Below, in pieces: positions 1 to 9,126 of a DNA stretch of 52,489 nt. Within the stretch, counting starts at the first letter, position 1; each line of letters starts with the position of its first letter. A model generated the notes under the pieces. That model had not been told where the DNA came from, did not search any database, and saw nothing but the letters and a program-made list of their open reading frames with translations. Source of the stretch: Mariniphaga sp. (GTDB lineage: Bacteria > Bacteroidota > Bacteroidia > Bacteroidales > Prolixibacteraceae); the NCBI GenBank assembly GCA_019429205.1, contig JAHYIT010000020.1, forward strand, positions 1 to 52,489, given 5' to 3'. The translations under genes and the position numbers were made by a program.

Positions 1-5
1 CATAG

Positions 6-935
6 TTATAAAATTTTTATTTGAATAATTTCTTTTTTGTCAGTGATTATTTGATACTCTTTAAACCTTTCCAAATAAAATGAAGCTTGTTTTTTATCTG
101 GTAAAGTTTTGAATTGATATCCTATTGGTATTTTTATCTTCAGCTGTGCTTTTTTTCTTCCTGGAGAAACATAAACTTCTTTAGTCCAGCAATTATTTTT
201 TGAATAGATAACAGTTCCTTTAAACAAACGGTCAAAGAATCCTTGATTGTATTCTTTGCTTGTAAAAACTATTTGCCTCGTCCCCTTTGTCTTCAAGCCG
301 GCAAAGTAAGGTTCTGTAATCTGAATTTTGGGAGTCTTAATAGGTGGAAATTGAATTCGTTTAAAAATCAAAAACCATAACAATAATAAAACCAAAAGGC
401 TGGCAAGAATTCCAAAAAGTATAACCAGTAATGGATTCATGACTTTTTTAAATTCTGCCTTCCATTTCAAAACTCTTGGATCAGTATTGATATCAAAGTT
501 TCCTACCCGGTCAATATTGTGGTTAACCACAGAAATAAAACCGTTGTGATTTCCCTGCTTTGCTTCTGGGTGAAACTTTAATCCCAATCTGATAATTCCA
601 TTTTCAGGAATATTTTCAGAGGTAATTTTTAGTTCACCATTGTTGCAATAGATATCGTTAAAAAAAAAGTCAACAAATTTACCTTTCCCACAAAACGGTT
701 CTTTATTTTCGTCAACAATTATAAGGGTTACATAAGCTTGTTCTCTTTTAGCGTATTCATTGAAATTTATCTTCAGTTCTTTTTCGAGAATACTAGTATC
801 TTTTTCTACCCAGAGAAACTTAGAATACCATTTTGATTTACCAAAATTAAGTTGGTCTATACTTGCTGCTCGTTCATCAGTCTTTGAACATCCCCAAAAA
901 AGAAAAGCAAAAAATATAAAAAATAAATATCTCAT
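6..935 (-). CDS. Hypothetical lipoprotein with one internal membrane segment
   Basis: A 309-residue protein of no family I recognise. It starts with a lipoprotein signal (hydrophobic residues 4-14, lipobox FWGC with Cys16). A second strong hydrophobic segment at about 168-192 is followed by a basic stretch (FKRIQF). The region between should be periplasmic and the last ~115 residues cytoplasmic; a lipoprotein that also spans a membrane is unusual. Its ATG overlaps the stop of the upstream VWA gene by one base (TAATG), so the two are probably translationally coupled. Both genes are clearly more AT-rich than the genes to the right. A function as partner of the VWA protein is inference. Confidence 0.7.
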   Translation of the reverse strand: MRYLFFIFFAFLFWGCSKTDERAASIDQLNFGKSKWYSKFLWVEKDTSILEKELKINFNEYAKREQAYVTLIIVDENKEPFCGKGKFVDFFFNDIYCNNGELKITSENIPENGIIRLGLKFHPEAKQGNHNGFISVVNHNIDRVGNFDINTDPRVLKWKAEFKKVMNPLLVILFGILASLLVLLLLWFLIFKRIQFPPIKTPKIQITEPYFAGLKTKGTRQIVFTSKEYNQGFFDRLFKGTVIYSKNNCWTKEVYVSPGRKKAQLKIKIPIGYQFKTLPDKKQASFYLERFKEYQIITDKKEIIQIKIL

Positions 936-1924
936 TACTTTACAATTTCAATAGTCATAATTTTTTCCCGGATATTTTTAAGTACAACTTTAAGATTTGA
1001 AGGTGTGGCAAAAATCCGGGGAAACTTATTGTTGTCAATCTGAATATTTAGATCAATTTCATATTTGTCAGGAAGATGGTCCCTAAGGTTTTCATAGGTA
1101 CTCTGTGGTATAAATTCTATTCTGCAATTTCCATTCTTATCCAATTTTACATTGTTATTCTTTAATTTTATGAATGAATTTTCATTTAAAGACAATTCTA
1201 TCTGAAAGTTTTCTGGCAACCTCTCAATATAGTTTGATTCAAACAGGACTTCTTTTTCAAACTCTTTGTCAGGAATATTTAAATTTATCTCTGTTGTTAT
1301 TGGTCGTAACTCTGTAACATTAATGTCCGTTCCGGTTACAATTTCCATCCGGTTGCATTTATTGATAATTTCTTCCAGTTTTGGATCTCTGGCTTCGTCT
1401 GTCAGCATAACATAGAATCCAAAGGCATCATTCCTTTTCGCCAGATTGCACCATGCTGAAATATTTTCATATAAACAATCAGGATTGTTTTTTTGACTGT
1501 TTTGTTTGCCATCAGTAAGCAAAAAAATATAGTTTCTTTTCTTTGGTGAAATTAGGATTAATGCTTCTTCCCAGGCACTGCATATATTTGTTCGCGTAAC
1601 TTCTAAATCCTTTTCTTTAATTGAAGATATTTTTTTTAGAAGTTCTTTCTTTCCTTCTGGAGTTGCTTGATTCTCCCAAACATAAAGTATGTTATCCTGG
1701 AATGGAATTACAATGATTTCTGTTTGAGGATCTGAAATATTTTCAACCGCCTGAATTAAATTTCTTTGGACTTCATTTCCAATATTAGGACTGCCACCAA
1801 ATCCAAACGTAGATAAAGTAACGTCCCACAAAAATATCCGCCTTTCATTTTTAAAATTTTGCCCACTTGAGTTATAGGCTACACATAATAACAAATATAT
1901 AATGGCAAATAATCTTTTTCCCAT
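935..1924 (-). CDS. Secreted von Willebrand factor A (VWA) domain protein
   Basis: A VWA-type protein, probably periplasmic. The start at 1924 gives a standard signal peptide (MGKR, hydrophobic core, then SSGQ); an in-frame ATG at 1963 would add 13 residues ahead of it and is less likely. Numbered from that longer start, the domain begins at 'FLWDVTLST' and its MIDAS metal site looks nearly complete: D47-x-T49-x-S51 (Thr in place of the first Ser), a Thr in 'TRTN' near 125 and D151 in 'LLTDGKQN'. The C-terminal half (about 215-340) looks beta-rich and has no family I know. VWA domains bind protein partners through the metal, and the overlapping downstream lipoprotein is the obvious candidate. 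Confidence 0.75.
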   Translation of the reverse strand: MGKRLFAIIYLLLCVAYNSSGQNFKNERRIFLWDVTLSTFGFGGSPNIGNEVQRNLIQAVENISDPQTEIIVIPFQDNILYVWENQATPEGKKELLKKISSIKEKDLEVTRTNICSAWEEALILISPKKRNYIFLLTDGKQNSQKNNPDCLYENISAWCNLAKRNDAFGFYVMLTDEARDPKLEEIINKCNRMEIVTGTDINVTELRPITTEINLNIPDKEFEKEVLFESNYIERLPENFQIELSLNENSFIKLKNNNVKLDKNGNCRIEFIPQSTYENLRDHLPDKYEIDLNIQIDNNKFPRIFATPSNLKVVLKNIREKIMTIEIVK

Positions 1925-2177
1925 ATTAATTATAGCTATTTCTTTATTTTTGTAATGCATCATTTTTCAATAGAGAGAAATTAACAAATGCTAAAAATAT
2001 AAAATTTAAGTTTTTAAAGTTGCCCATCGAACCAGGGATTTATTAATTAATCACGCAAAATACAATATTGAGTTGAGATTTTATATGATATTCCTAAATA
2101 GATTCATTATAAATTACTCTCTTGTTATAGCGAAAATAAAAGAAACAATGCGATTAAGCTTTTTAAAGTTACATGTT

Positions 2178-2474
2178 TCATTTTTTCCCTTTACTTAGAA
2201 AAAACGACTTGATACCAAACAAGGCTGCTGCAATTAAATCAATTGGCATCCATATTTCCTTATCATTTAAGTGAACAGGTATAAGAGGATTAAATAGTAT
2301 CGCTAATATTCCAAATGAAATTACCCAAAAATTAATTCCATTTTCAAATTCTGTAACTACAACTGTAATGGCTCCAATTGTAACAATTATTCTGAGAAAA
2401 GTGTAATAACCAATAGGCAAATCGATTAAGCCAAACAACAAAAATCCACTACAAATTAATAATAATGCTTTCAT
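2178..2474 (-). CDS. Small hydrophobic membrane protein, unknown function
   Basis: 98 residues, mostly hydrophobic, with about three or four membrane segments (roughly residues 2-20, 25-42, 48-66 and a weaker one near 76-90) and a basic tail (LSKGKK). It resembles generic small integral membrane proteins such as those labelled DUF6804-like, but I cannot assign a family. It lies 15 bases downstream of the GH95 fucosidase on the same strand, so the two may share a transcript, although its low GC content matches the AT-rich genes to its left. Confidence 0.6.
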   Translation of the reverse strand: MKALLLICSGFLLFGLIDLPIGYYTFLRIIVTIGAITVVVTEFENGINFWVISFGILAILFNPLIPVHLNDKEIWMPIDLIAAALFGIKSFFLSKGKK

Positions 2475-2489
2475 TTTCTTAGAATAATT

Positions 2490-4829
2490 CTATAGCTTAA
2501 ACCCTTTTTTAATTATATTTTTGTTCCCATCAAGCAATACATCTTCTCCTACCTCAGTTTCCATTTCCATCACTCTGTCCCCGTACATTACTTTACAAGG
2601 ATTGCCGAGTAATGATTTTACTTTGGCTTCGATAAGCCGGCCGTTTTCCCATGCCATATCCACTTCAAAACCGCCACGAGCCCGGAGGCCTTTTACATGG
2701 CCGTTTTGCCAGGAAAGTGGGAGGGCTGGCAGCAGTTGTAACACCCCGTTGTGGCTTTGCAGCAGCATTTCGGCAATGCCGGCAGTGGCGCCAAAGTTTC
2801 CGTCAATCTGGAATGGCGGATGGTTGTCGAACAGGTTGGGCAGGGTCGATTTGGCAAACAGCGCCAGAATGTTTTCGTGTGCTTTTTTGCCGTCTTTCAG
2901 CCGGGCAAAAAAGTTGATGATCCAGGCGCGACTCCAGCCGGTGTGCCCGCCACCATGCTTCAACCGTTCCTCGATGGACTTGCGCGATGCTTCCATCCAT
3001 TTGGGATCATTCGGGTCTGTAAATTCTTCTCCGGGGTGCAAAGCATACAAATGCGACATGTGGCGGTGCCCCGGTTCAGCTTCCGGCAGCTCTTCCGACC
3101 ACTCCAGAATGCGTCCGTCGGACCCGATTTGCGATGGTGTGAGTTGTGCCAGCATAGTGCGCAGCGTGTCGGCAAACGGCGTGTCAATATTCAATATTTC
3201 GGAGGTTTTGATGCAGTTGGTGAAAAGTTCGCGGATGATTTGATGATCCATGGCCGGCCCCATACAAACAGCCGCAATTTCTCCGTTTAACGCAATAAAC
3301 TTGTTTTCTGGCGACATGCTGGGTCCCGAAACCAGCAGTCCGGTTTTCGGGTCTTCCACCAGGAAATCCACAAAAAAGAGTGCGGCATCTTTCAACACCG
3401 GGTATGCTTTTTCGCGAAGAAACTGTTCATCGCCGGTGTAATCGTAATGTTCCCAGAAGTGGTCGGAACACCAGGCAGCTCCCATGGGCCACATGCCGTA
3501 ACCGGTCATGCCAATGGGGTCGGTAAATTTCCACACATCGGTAGTGTGGTGGGCCACAAAACCACGGCAGCCGTAAACTTCGCGGGCGGTTTGGGAGCCT
3601 CGTTCGCGCAGGTCGTCCACAAATTCAAAAAACGGTTCCTGCGTTTCGGCCAGATTGGTAATGAGCGCCGGCCAGTAGTTCATTTGAATATTAATGTTGA
3701 TGTGGTAGTCGGCATTCCAGGGAGGAGTCAATGTACCGTCCCAGATTCCCTGCAGGTTGGCCGGCAACCCTCCAGGTCGCGAAGAACTGATGAGCAAATA
3801 CCTGCCGAACTGGAAATAAAGTTCGGTAAGGTGATCGTCGCTGGCGCCGGTTTTAACCCGCTCAATACGTTTATTTGTTGGAATGTTCAGGGTATCGGGT
3901 TTATTCAGAGCAAGATCAACCCGGTTAAACAGTTTCTGGTAGTCGGTGATGTGGTCGTTTTTTAATTTCTCATATCCTGTATTTGCAATACTTCTGACAT
4001 CATCCGCCGATTTTTCCGTTTCATGGTCGCCCCAAAAACTGGTTCTGCCGGCAATAATCAATATAACTTCATCAGCATTTTTTACCGTAATTTTTCCGTT
4101 GGCTGCAACCAGTTCTCCACCTGTATTCACCAAATTCACCACCGAGGCAAACCGGGTTCCGCGTCCTTCGTATTGTGCAAAACCGGTCATGAGCAGTTGG
4201 TTGCCGCTTGCCGAAACCACTTCAGCATCGCCAGGCCGTTCGAGCCAGGTTGTAAAATTCAGTTTTCCTTTTTCTGAAGCCGAAAGTTTAACGGCAATAA
4301 CCTGGTCGGGCGCCGAAGCAAAAACTTCGCGGGTATATTTTACTCCATTCGATTCGAATCTGGTTGAAGTGAGTGCAGTACGTAAATTGAGTTCACGTTT
4401 ATAGTCAGAGATTTCACTCAAACCATCAAATTCCAGAAAGAGATCGCCCAGAGTTTGGTAGGTATGTTTTCCGCCATCGATGCGGGTACCCATAATTTTT
4501 TCCTGTGCCAGCCGGTCACCTTCGGCATATTTTCCTTCAAATAAAAGCTGGCGTACTTTTTCCAGGTTTTCCAGCGCTTCCGGGTTTGCCCGTTCGATGG
4601 GTCCGCCGGTCCAAATCGATTCTTCGTTGAGCTGAATACGTTCCGTTTCTGTGCCGCCAAAAACCATAGCACCCAATCTTCCGTTTCCAACAGGAAGAGC
4701 TTCCACCCATTCCTGTGCCGGTTCATCGTACCAGAGTTTTAGTTCTCTTTCGGGTGTGGTATTTTGCGTTTTACAACTTTGAAAAAAAAGAGCAACAGAA
4801 AGAACGAACAGGAAAAAAAATCGGGACAT
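2490..4829 (-). CDS. Alpha-L-fucosidase, glycoside hydrolase family 95, lipoprotein
   Basis: Removes terminal alpha-1,2-linked fucose (some members act on alpha-L-galactose) by the inverting GH95 mechanism. 779 residues, the usual family length. A lipoprotein signal (lipobox FQSC, Cys19) places it on the cell surface or in the periplasm. The N-terminal GH95 hallmark '[15 protein letters not shown]' is followed by '[11 protein letters not shown]'. Catalytic signatures are all present: 'HINININ'-type Asn pair in 'DYHININ', the general-acid Glu in 'SPEN', and the Asp in '[11 protein letters not shown]'. It is followed closely by a small membrane gene and preceded by the plug-domain gene. With the GH29 enzyme at 11.9-13.7 kb it points to use of fucosylated glycans or plant and algal polysaccharides. 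Confidence 0.93.
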   Translation of the reverse strand: MSRFFFLFVLSVALFFQSCKTQNTTPERELKLWYDEPAQEWVEALPVGNGRLGAMVFGGTETERIQLNEESIWTGGPIERANPEALENLEKVRQLLFEGKYAEGDRLAQEKIMGTRIDGGKHTYQTLGDLFLEFDGLSEISDYKRELNLRTALTSTRFESNGVKYTREVFASAPDQVIAVKLSASEKGKLNFTTWLERPGDAEVVSASGNQLLMTGFAQYEGRGTRFASVVNLVNTGGELVAANGKITVKNADEVILIIAGRTSFWGDHETEKSADDVRSIANTGYEKLKNDHITDYQKLFNRVDLALNKPDTLNIPTNKRIERVKTGASDDHLTELYFQFGRYLLISSSRPGGLPANLQGIWDGTLTPPWNADYHININIQMNYWPALITNLAETQEPFFEFVDDLRERGSQTAREVYGCRGFVAHHTTDVWKFTDPIGMTGYGMWPMGAAWCSDHFWEHYDYTGDEQFLREKAYPVLKDAALFFVDFLVEDPKTGLLVSGPSMSPENKFIALNGEIAAVCMGPAMDHQIIRELFTNCIKTSEILNIDTPFADTLRTMLAQLTPSQIGSDGRILEWSEELPEAEPGHRHMSHLYALHPGEEFTDPNDPKWMEASRKSIEERLKHGGGHTGWSRAWIINFFARLKDGKKAHENILALFAKSTLPNLFDNHPPFQIDGNFGATAGIAEMLLQSHNGVLQLLPALPLSWQNGHVKGLRARGGFEVDMAWENGRLIEAKVKSLLGNPCKVMYGDRVMEMETEVGEDVLLDGNKNIIKKGFKL

Positions 4830-4863
4830 TTTAAATCAGTTTGGTTTATTTGAATTGGATGTA

Positions 4864-5544
4864 TTAGTCGTTTCCGCGTTTTGTTTCAATTAAAACTACT
4901 CCGTTGGCTCCTCGGGAACCATAAATGGCGGAACTGCCATCTTTAATTACATTAATACTTTTTACCTGAATCGGTGGAATGGAATTCAGTGCACTGCCGT
5001 CAACAGGAACACCATCAACAATAATAAGTGCTGCACTGCTGCTGTTAATAGAGTTAATTCCACGTATTATAATTTCTCCGTTTACCACCTGAACCCCTGC
5101 AAACCGGCCTTTTATTAAATCATAAATATTGCTGTATTGCGAAAAGTCAAGATCGTTGCTGTTTAATGTGGCCAGGGCATTTAACTTATCCCTGTCAGAA
5201 ACATGGCCGTAACCGATCGCATATTCCCGGTTTTTATCACCAGGTTTCAGTTTTAAATTAACTGCAGCAAATTTGGTTTTTTCTTCCAGTTTAACTTTTT
5301 GGTTGAAAAAGCCTGTTGCTGAAACTTTTAGTCTGTCTCCGGGATTCACCGCCACTGAAAACATTCCGAGAGTATCAGTTAAAACGGTTTGTTTGGTACT
5401 TCTAACCTGAACTTCTGCATCAATTAGCGGTATGCTGTCGAAAGTGGTAACCACACCGTGTATAATTCTGTCTTGGGCTGACGTGAAAAATGTGAAAAAA
5501 AATGTTGTGATTAAAATCAGAGGTGTTAATAATTTTGTTTTCAT
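4864..5544 (-). CDS. Secreted carboxypeptidase-regulatory plus TonB-plug domain protein without a barrel
   Basis: 226 residues with a signal peptide (cleavage after TSAQ). Residues ~25-95 look like the carboxypeptidase regulatory-like beta-sandwich found at the start of SusC proteins. Residues ~120-224 are a TonB-dependent receptor plug: 'YDLIKGRFAGVQV', 'IIIRGINSIN', 'ALIIVDGVPVD' and 'SAIYGSRGANGVVLIET'. The stop follows directly after 'KRGND', where a receptor would continue into ~600 residues of beta-barrel. The downstream DNA shows no barrel remnant; the fucosidase starts 34 bases away. Stand-alone plug proteins are known in this phylum, so it may be intact. A periplasmic signalling or partner role is inference. 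Confidence 0.82.
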   Translation of the reverse strand: MKTKLLTPLILITTFFFTFFTSAQDRIIHGVVTTFDSIPLIDAEVQVRSTKQTVLTDTLGMFSVAVNPGDRLKVSATGFFNQKVKLEEKTKFAAVNLKLKPGDKNREYAIGYGHVSDRDKLNALATLNSNDLDFSQYSNIYDLIKGRFAGVQVVNGEIIIRGINSINSSSAALIIVDGVPVDGSALNSIPPIQVKSINVIKDGSSAIYGSRGANGVVLIETKRGND

Positions 5545-5639
5545 GGCGTTTCCTTCTAATTAATATGAATGGTACAAATTTAATCTAAAAATCAATTATT
5601 CAACAGGCAAGGCACCAAAAAACATGCCGGGATTCAGTC

Positions 5640-6590
5640 TTACAAATTTTCGGGTTTCGCCGAAACAGTCCTTTTAACCCTGTAGGGTTTCTTTTGTTGC
5701 GATTCAAAGTAAGTACGCATTTGAAGCTCGGCAATAATTCCGGTGGTTACAAATTGAATACCACCCATCACCAAAAGAATACCCAATAATAATAATGGTT
5801 TTCCCCAGATGTTGTGTCCCAGTATTTTCAGTATAAACATATAAAAGTTGATGAGTGCGCCAATTCCGAAAGTGATAATACCCAGTCCGCCAAAAAAATG
5901 CATAGGCCTTTGCAGGTATTTTTTAAAGAAAAGCATCAAAAACAAATCACTCAATACTCGGGTGGTTCGGCTCAGGTTGTATTTTGATGTGCCAAATTTT
6001 CGTGGGTGGTGGTTTACATCAACTTGTGTAATACGAGTAGCTCCCTCAAGTGTTATTAAAACCGGAATGAACCGGTGCAGTTCTCCATAAATGTGAATGC
6101 TTTTTATGGTTTCTTTGGTGAAGATTTTTAGTGTGCAACCGAGGTCTTTCATTTTGGTGCCGGTTGACTGGCGAATAATATAATTGGCAATTTTTGAAGG
6201 AACTTTTCGAATGAACATGCCATCTTTTCGGTTGGCGCGCACTCCGGCAACCATATCCCAGTTCTCAGTTTCTATCATTTTAAGCATTGCCGGAATATCT
6301 GCCGGATCGTTTTGCAAATCGCCGTCAATCAGCGCCACATAATCCCCTGCTGCCTGGTCGATTCCTGCCTGCAATGCCGAGCTTTGTCCGTAATTTTTTT
6401 TCAGTTCAACTAAAATAAAACGGTCGTCGTTAATTTTCAGAATTTCAGAGCGGGTGTTGTCTGTAGATCCATCGTCAACAAATATGGCTTCAAAATTTAT
6501 ATTTTTTAAAGCCTGCTGAATTTGTTCCGAGAGGGGCTTAATGTTGGGTTCTTCGTTAAAAACGCAAATAACCAGCGAGAGTTTCTTCAT
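5640..6590 (-). CDS. Family 2 glycosyltransferase, polyprenyl-phosphate sugar transferase type
   Basis: 316 residues. The N-terminal GT-A fold opens with 'LSLVICVFNEEPNI', and 'VDDGSTDNT' (residues ~39-47) and 'LIDGDLQNDP' supply the nucleotide-sugar and metal-binding acids. Two membrane segments near residues 232-255 and 262-285 place it at the cytoplasmic membrane. This architecture (DPM1/GtrB/ArnC-like) moves a sugar from a nucleotide donor onto undecaprenyl phosphate for cell-envelope glycan or lipid modification. No flippase or second transferase lies next to it, so the sugar cannot be predicted. The ATG at 6590 gives the family-typical N-terminus MKKLSLVIC. Confidence 0.9.
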   Translation of the reverse strand: MKKLSLVICVFNEEPNIKPLSEQIQQALKNINFEAIFVDDGSTDNTRSEILKINDDRFILVELKKNYGQSSALQAGIDQAAGDYVALIDGDLQNDPADIPAMLKMIETENWDMVAGVRANRKDGMFIRKVPSKIANYIIRQSTGTKMKDLGCTLKIFTKETIKSIHIYGELHRFIPVLITLEGATRITQVDVNHHPRKFGTSKYNLSRTTRVLSDLFLMLFFKKYLQRPMHFFGGLGIITFGIGALINFYMFILKILGHNIWGKPLLLLGILLVMGGIQFVTTGIIAELQMRTYFESQQKKPYRVKRTVSAKPENL

Positions 6591-6668
6591 TGTTTTGAAA
6601 TTATTTGATTTCTGAACTTTTTAGAAATTTCCGGCAAAGGTACACAATCCGTAGCAAAATAGGCTTTT

Positions 6669-7574
6669 CTATTCTTCCCGGTTAATTTTCCAAATGTATG
6701 AAAACCTTACCGTTTTATATTCCCAATCCCTCAAACCATGCTGATATTGAAACCGAACAGCTTTTGTTGCAAAATCTTTCCTTAAATCGAAATTGAGCTG
6801 CATGGGCCGGTCGCGTTCGTTTTTATAACCAGAATATCCTGACCAGGCACCAGAGAGCAGCCAGTTATTTTTCAGGTAATCAGCACCCAGTCCATAAAGC
6901 AGGGCATCATTTTGCAGGTTCAGTTCGTCGTTGGTTTGCCATGTGTAAAAACCAATCATTCCAAAAGGTTTAAATTCCCGTGTTATTTGATTTCCGAAGT
7001 TTTTTGAAAAACTCAAATCTAAAAAATAAGCAGGACTGTCAATGTAACGTGCTCCTTCCAGTTGGTTTCCCGATGCTGTTTTTGTTCCAAAACGAAAAAG
7101 GATGTTGGGAAATTTCCTGTCTTTTAAAACCTGAATTAATGTGCTGAAATAAAAATCGCCAATGGCCGTTCCTTTGCCATCTTTTATTCGGGAAAAACGT
7201 TCGTTTCGTATTTCTTCTGAAAAGGCAAAATGTTCAAAAGCAACACCATACATTTCAACTGCAATTTTATTATTTGCAAACGGCATGTAAATGTAAGCCG
7301 AGATATCCTGAGTAGGATCTCCCTGGTGAAAATGGTTGGATGCCGTGAGTTCGAATTCAGTCTTTTTAAACAACTCTCCTTTTTGAACATGTGGTACGGG
7401 AAGTGCATTAGGGCCAAAATACCCGGGGGTAATTTTCATCCAGTTCCGCCAGCCTGGATCACTTTCATCCCAGCCATGTAATTCATTCCACCAGGAAATG
7501 TCGTTCCCGGATTGCTGCGGCAGCCCTTGAAAAAAAGAAAAAACAAGAAAAATGGTTAAAAAGCGGAATTTCAT
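6669..7574 (-). CDS. Hypothetical secreted protein, probable outer-membrane beta-barrel
   Basis: 301 residues with a signal peptide (about 1-18, then QQSG). The rest alternates hydrophobic and polar residues with many aromatics (for example 'FYFSTLIQVL', 'AYFLDLSFSKNF', 'LLSGAWSGYSGYK', 'VRFQYQHGL'), typical of outer-membrane barrel strands, and the C-terminal strand contains 'VRFSYIW'. The mature N-terminus is Trp-rich (WWNELHGWDESDPGWRNW). I do not recognise a named family. It sits about 80 bases upstream of the glycosyltransferase on the same strand. Confidence 0.7.
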   Translation of the reverse strand: MKFRFLTIFLVFSFFQGLPQQSGNDISWWNELHGWDESDPGWRNWMKITPGYFGPNALPVPHVQKGELFKKTEFELTASNHFHQGDPTQDISAYIYMPFANNKIAVEMYGVAFEHFAFSEEIRNERFSRIKDGKGTAIGDFYFSTLIQVLKDRKFPNILFRFGTKTASGNQLEGARYIDSPAYFLDLSFSKNFGNQITREFKPFGMIGFYTWQTNDELNLQNDALLYGLGADYLKNNWLLSGAWSGYSGYKNERDRPMQLNFDLRKDFATKAVRFQYQHGLRDWEYKTVRFSYIWKINREE

Positions 7575-7704
7575 ACTATTAAAATTGTATATTTTTAAAG
7601 GTATAGTATGGAACTCGCGTGGATTTTAATCATCACCCTGGGTGTAAATATTTTACATGCTCGTTTCATTTTCTTAGTTTCCTGTTTACGCGTTAAATAT
7701 AAAT

Positions 7705-7737
7705 GAAAAAAGGACTGTGAAAATTTTGCAGCCCTTT
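7705..7737 (-). terminator. Intrinsic terminator after the C1 peptidase gene
   Basis: On the minus strand an AAGGgCTG / CAGtCCTT stem with an A/T-rich loop is followed by six T residues, a few bases after the peptidase stop codon. Confidence 0.7.
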
Positions 7738-7743
7738 ATATAC

Positions 7744-8958
7744 TTATAAGTTCAGTTTTGTTCTTATTCCTGGCGGTATGGCATCTTTATGAACCATAAT
7801 ACACATGGTTTTGTAGCTCACATAGGGTTTTGATGTATAAAAATAGCCGTTAAACTTATTGTAATCGCCCCACGAATTTTTTACTTTATAAAAGGTGTTT
7901 CCGTTTTTGTCTTTTGCCGTTCCAATAATGTGCATGCCGTGGTCGTCAGTTGTTTGAAAATTGTCGAAAGCAATCTGACGCATTTCCTGGGTAACTTCCA
8001 GTTCGGGAACAGGTTTTTCCAGTTTGTACAATTCGTTTTCACGCTCCCTTTCCGGCAGCGCTTCCCAACGCGAAATTTCTGCGTCTGACATGTCTGTTTC
8101 GGGTGCAGCCGGTAAAACAGCAATACCCTTATTCCCTGAGGCAAATCCTTTTTCACTGACATCGGCTGCCCAGGCAATGGTAAAACCATTTTCGAGGGAA
8201 TAATCTATAATTTCCTCCATTTCGTTTAACGGAACGTTGTACATTTTATCCCACGACCAGTTGTCGGGAACTTCAAGAATAAACCTGGAATAAAACGGAT
8301 GGTGTGTGTAGGAAGTTATTTCAACATAATCGTCCATGTTCAATCCAACAAAGTTGTCGGCAAAACTGAGTGGCGTATAAGATCTTCCTTCATATTCGAA
8401 TTTCTGCGGAATTTCTCCAAGGTAAGTATCCAGAATTTGGGTGAAAGCTTCGTGCCAGGCGGTGCTTAATTTACGGTTTTTGTTTTCAACAACTGCATCC
8501 ACATATTCGCGCAACACCCGATCCATTTCACCATGTACATGTTTGTCTTCTCCGTATTTCAGCCCGTCGTAAACCGATTCGGGTACAACTCCATATCTGG
8601 CAATCATATTGGTTACATCATGAAATGCTCCGCCAGCCGAAAAATTCAGGTTGCCGTGAACCCTAACATGTTTTCTTGCCTTTTCAGCATAAGTATGCCA
8701 CACAATGTACATTTCAGAAAGATTTACCTCGGGTTTGCCCAGGCGCATCATTTCCGACTGTAAAAATGAAAGTCCTGAAAAAGACCAGCAGGTGCCCGAA
8801 CGGTGTTGATCTTCAACCGGTGTGGTTGGAAGCAAAATGACATCTTCAAATTCCCATGCTTCTTTTTTGTCTTTTTTAACCTCGTCTCCAGCGTAGGTTA
8901 CCAATGAAAAACTGACAACAAATAAAATTGTCAGTATATAATTGATGTTAATCTTCAT
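7744..8958 (-). CDS. C1-family (papain-fold, bleomycin-hydrolase-like) cysteine peptidase
   Basis: 404 residues with a signal peptide (cleavage near TYAG), so exported. The catalytic elements of the C1B aminopeptidase group are visible: the oxyanion Gln and nucleophile Cys in 'DQHRSGTCWSFSG' (residues ~50-60), the His in 'DHGMHIIG' (~340) and the Asn in 'VKNSWG' (~364). Family members are PepC and bleomycin hydrolase, which trim peptides as aminopeptidases; Bacteroidota encode secreted versions like this one. It is a single-gene unit with its own TATTTTTG promoter box and a terminator. Substrate specificity is not visible from sequence. Confidence 0.9.
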   Translation of the reverse strand: MKININYILTILFVVSFSLVTYAGDEVKKDKKEAWEFEDVILLPTTPVEDQHRSGTCWSFSGLSFLQSEMMRLGKPEVNLSEMYIVWHTYAEKARKHVRVHGNLNFSAGGAFHDVTNMIARYGVVPESVYDGLKYGEDKHVHGEMDRVLREYVDAVVENKNRKLSTAWHEAFTQILDTYLGEIPQKFEYEGRSYTPLSFADNFVGLNMDDYVEITSYTHHPFYSRFILEVPDNWSWDKMYNVPLNEMEEIIDYSLENGFTIAWAADVSEKGFASGNKGIAVLPAAPETDMSDAEISRWEALPERERENELYKLEKPVPELEVTQEMRQIAFDNFQTTDDHGMHIIGTAKDKNGNTFYKVKNSWGDYNKFNGYFYTSKPYVSYKTMCIMVHKDAIPPGIRTKLNL

Positions 8959-8995
8959 TTAAAAAATCATTAAAAATTCTTGTTTTTATAAAAGT

Positions 8996-9003
8996 CAAAA
9001 ATA
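8996..9003 (-). promoter_or_regulatory. Candidate -7 box (TATTTTTG) for the C1 peptidase
   Basis: Matches the Bacteroidota TAnnTTTG consensus exactly, about 38 bases upstream of the start codon. No convincing -33 element was seen. Confidence 0.45.
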
Positions 9004-9099
9004 AGAATAAAAATATCTTAACGAAAATTTTAACATTTAGAAACATTCTTAAAAAGTTAAATAAAATTAATGAATCAGTACCGGGTTTTCTTTTAATAT

Positions 9100-9107
9100 T
9101 ATTTTTG
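9100..9107 (+). promoter_or_regulatory. Candidate -7 box (TATTTTTG) for the TPR protein
   Basis: An exact TAnnTTTG match 19 bases before the ATG at 9127, giving a very short 5' leader. The -33 side is not clear. Confidence 0.45.
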
Positions 9108-9126
9108 TTGCTTTCGAAACTGAAAA

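Noticed and set aside
2521-3243. Long plus-strand frame (240 codons) across the GH95 gene
   Set aside because: It is an antisense shadow of the fucosidase, which shows full GH95 motifs. The frame has no recognisable protein pattern.
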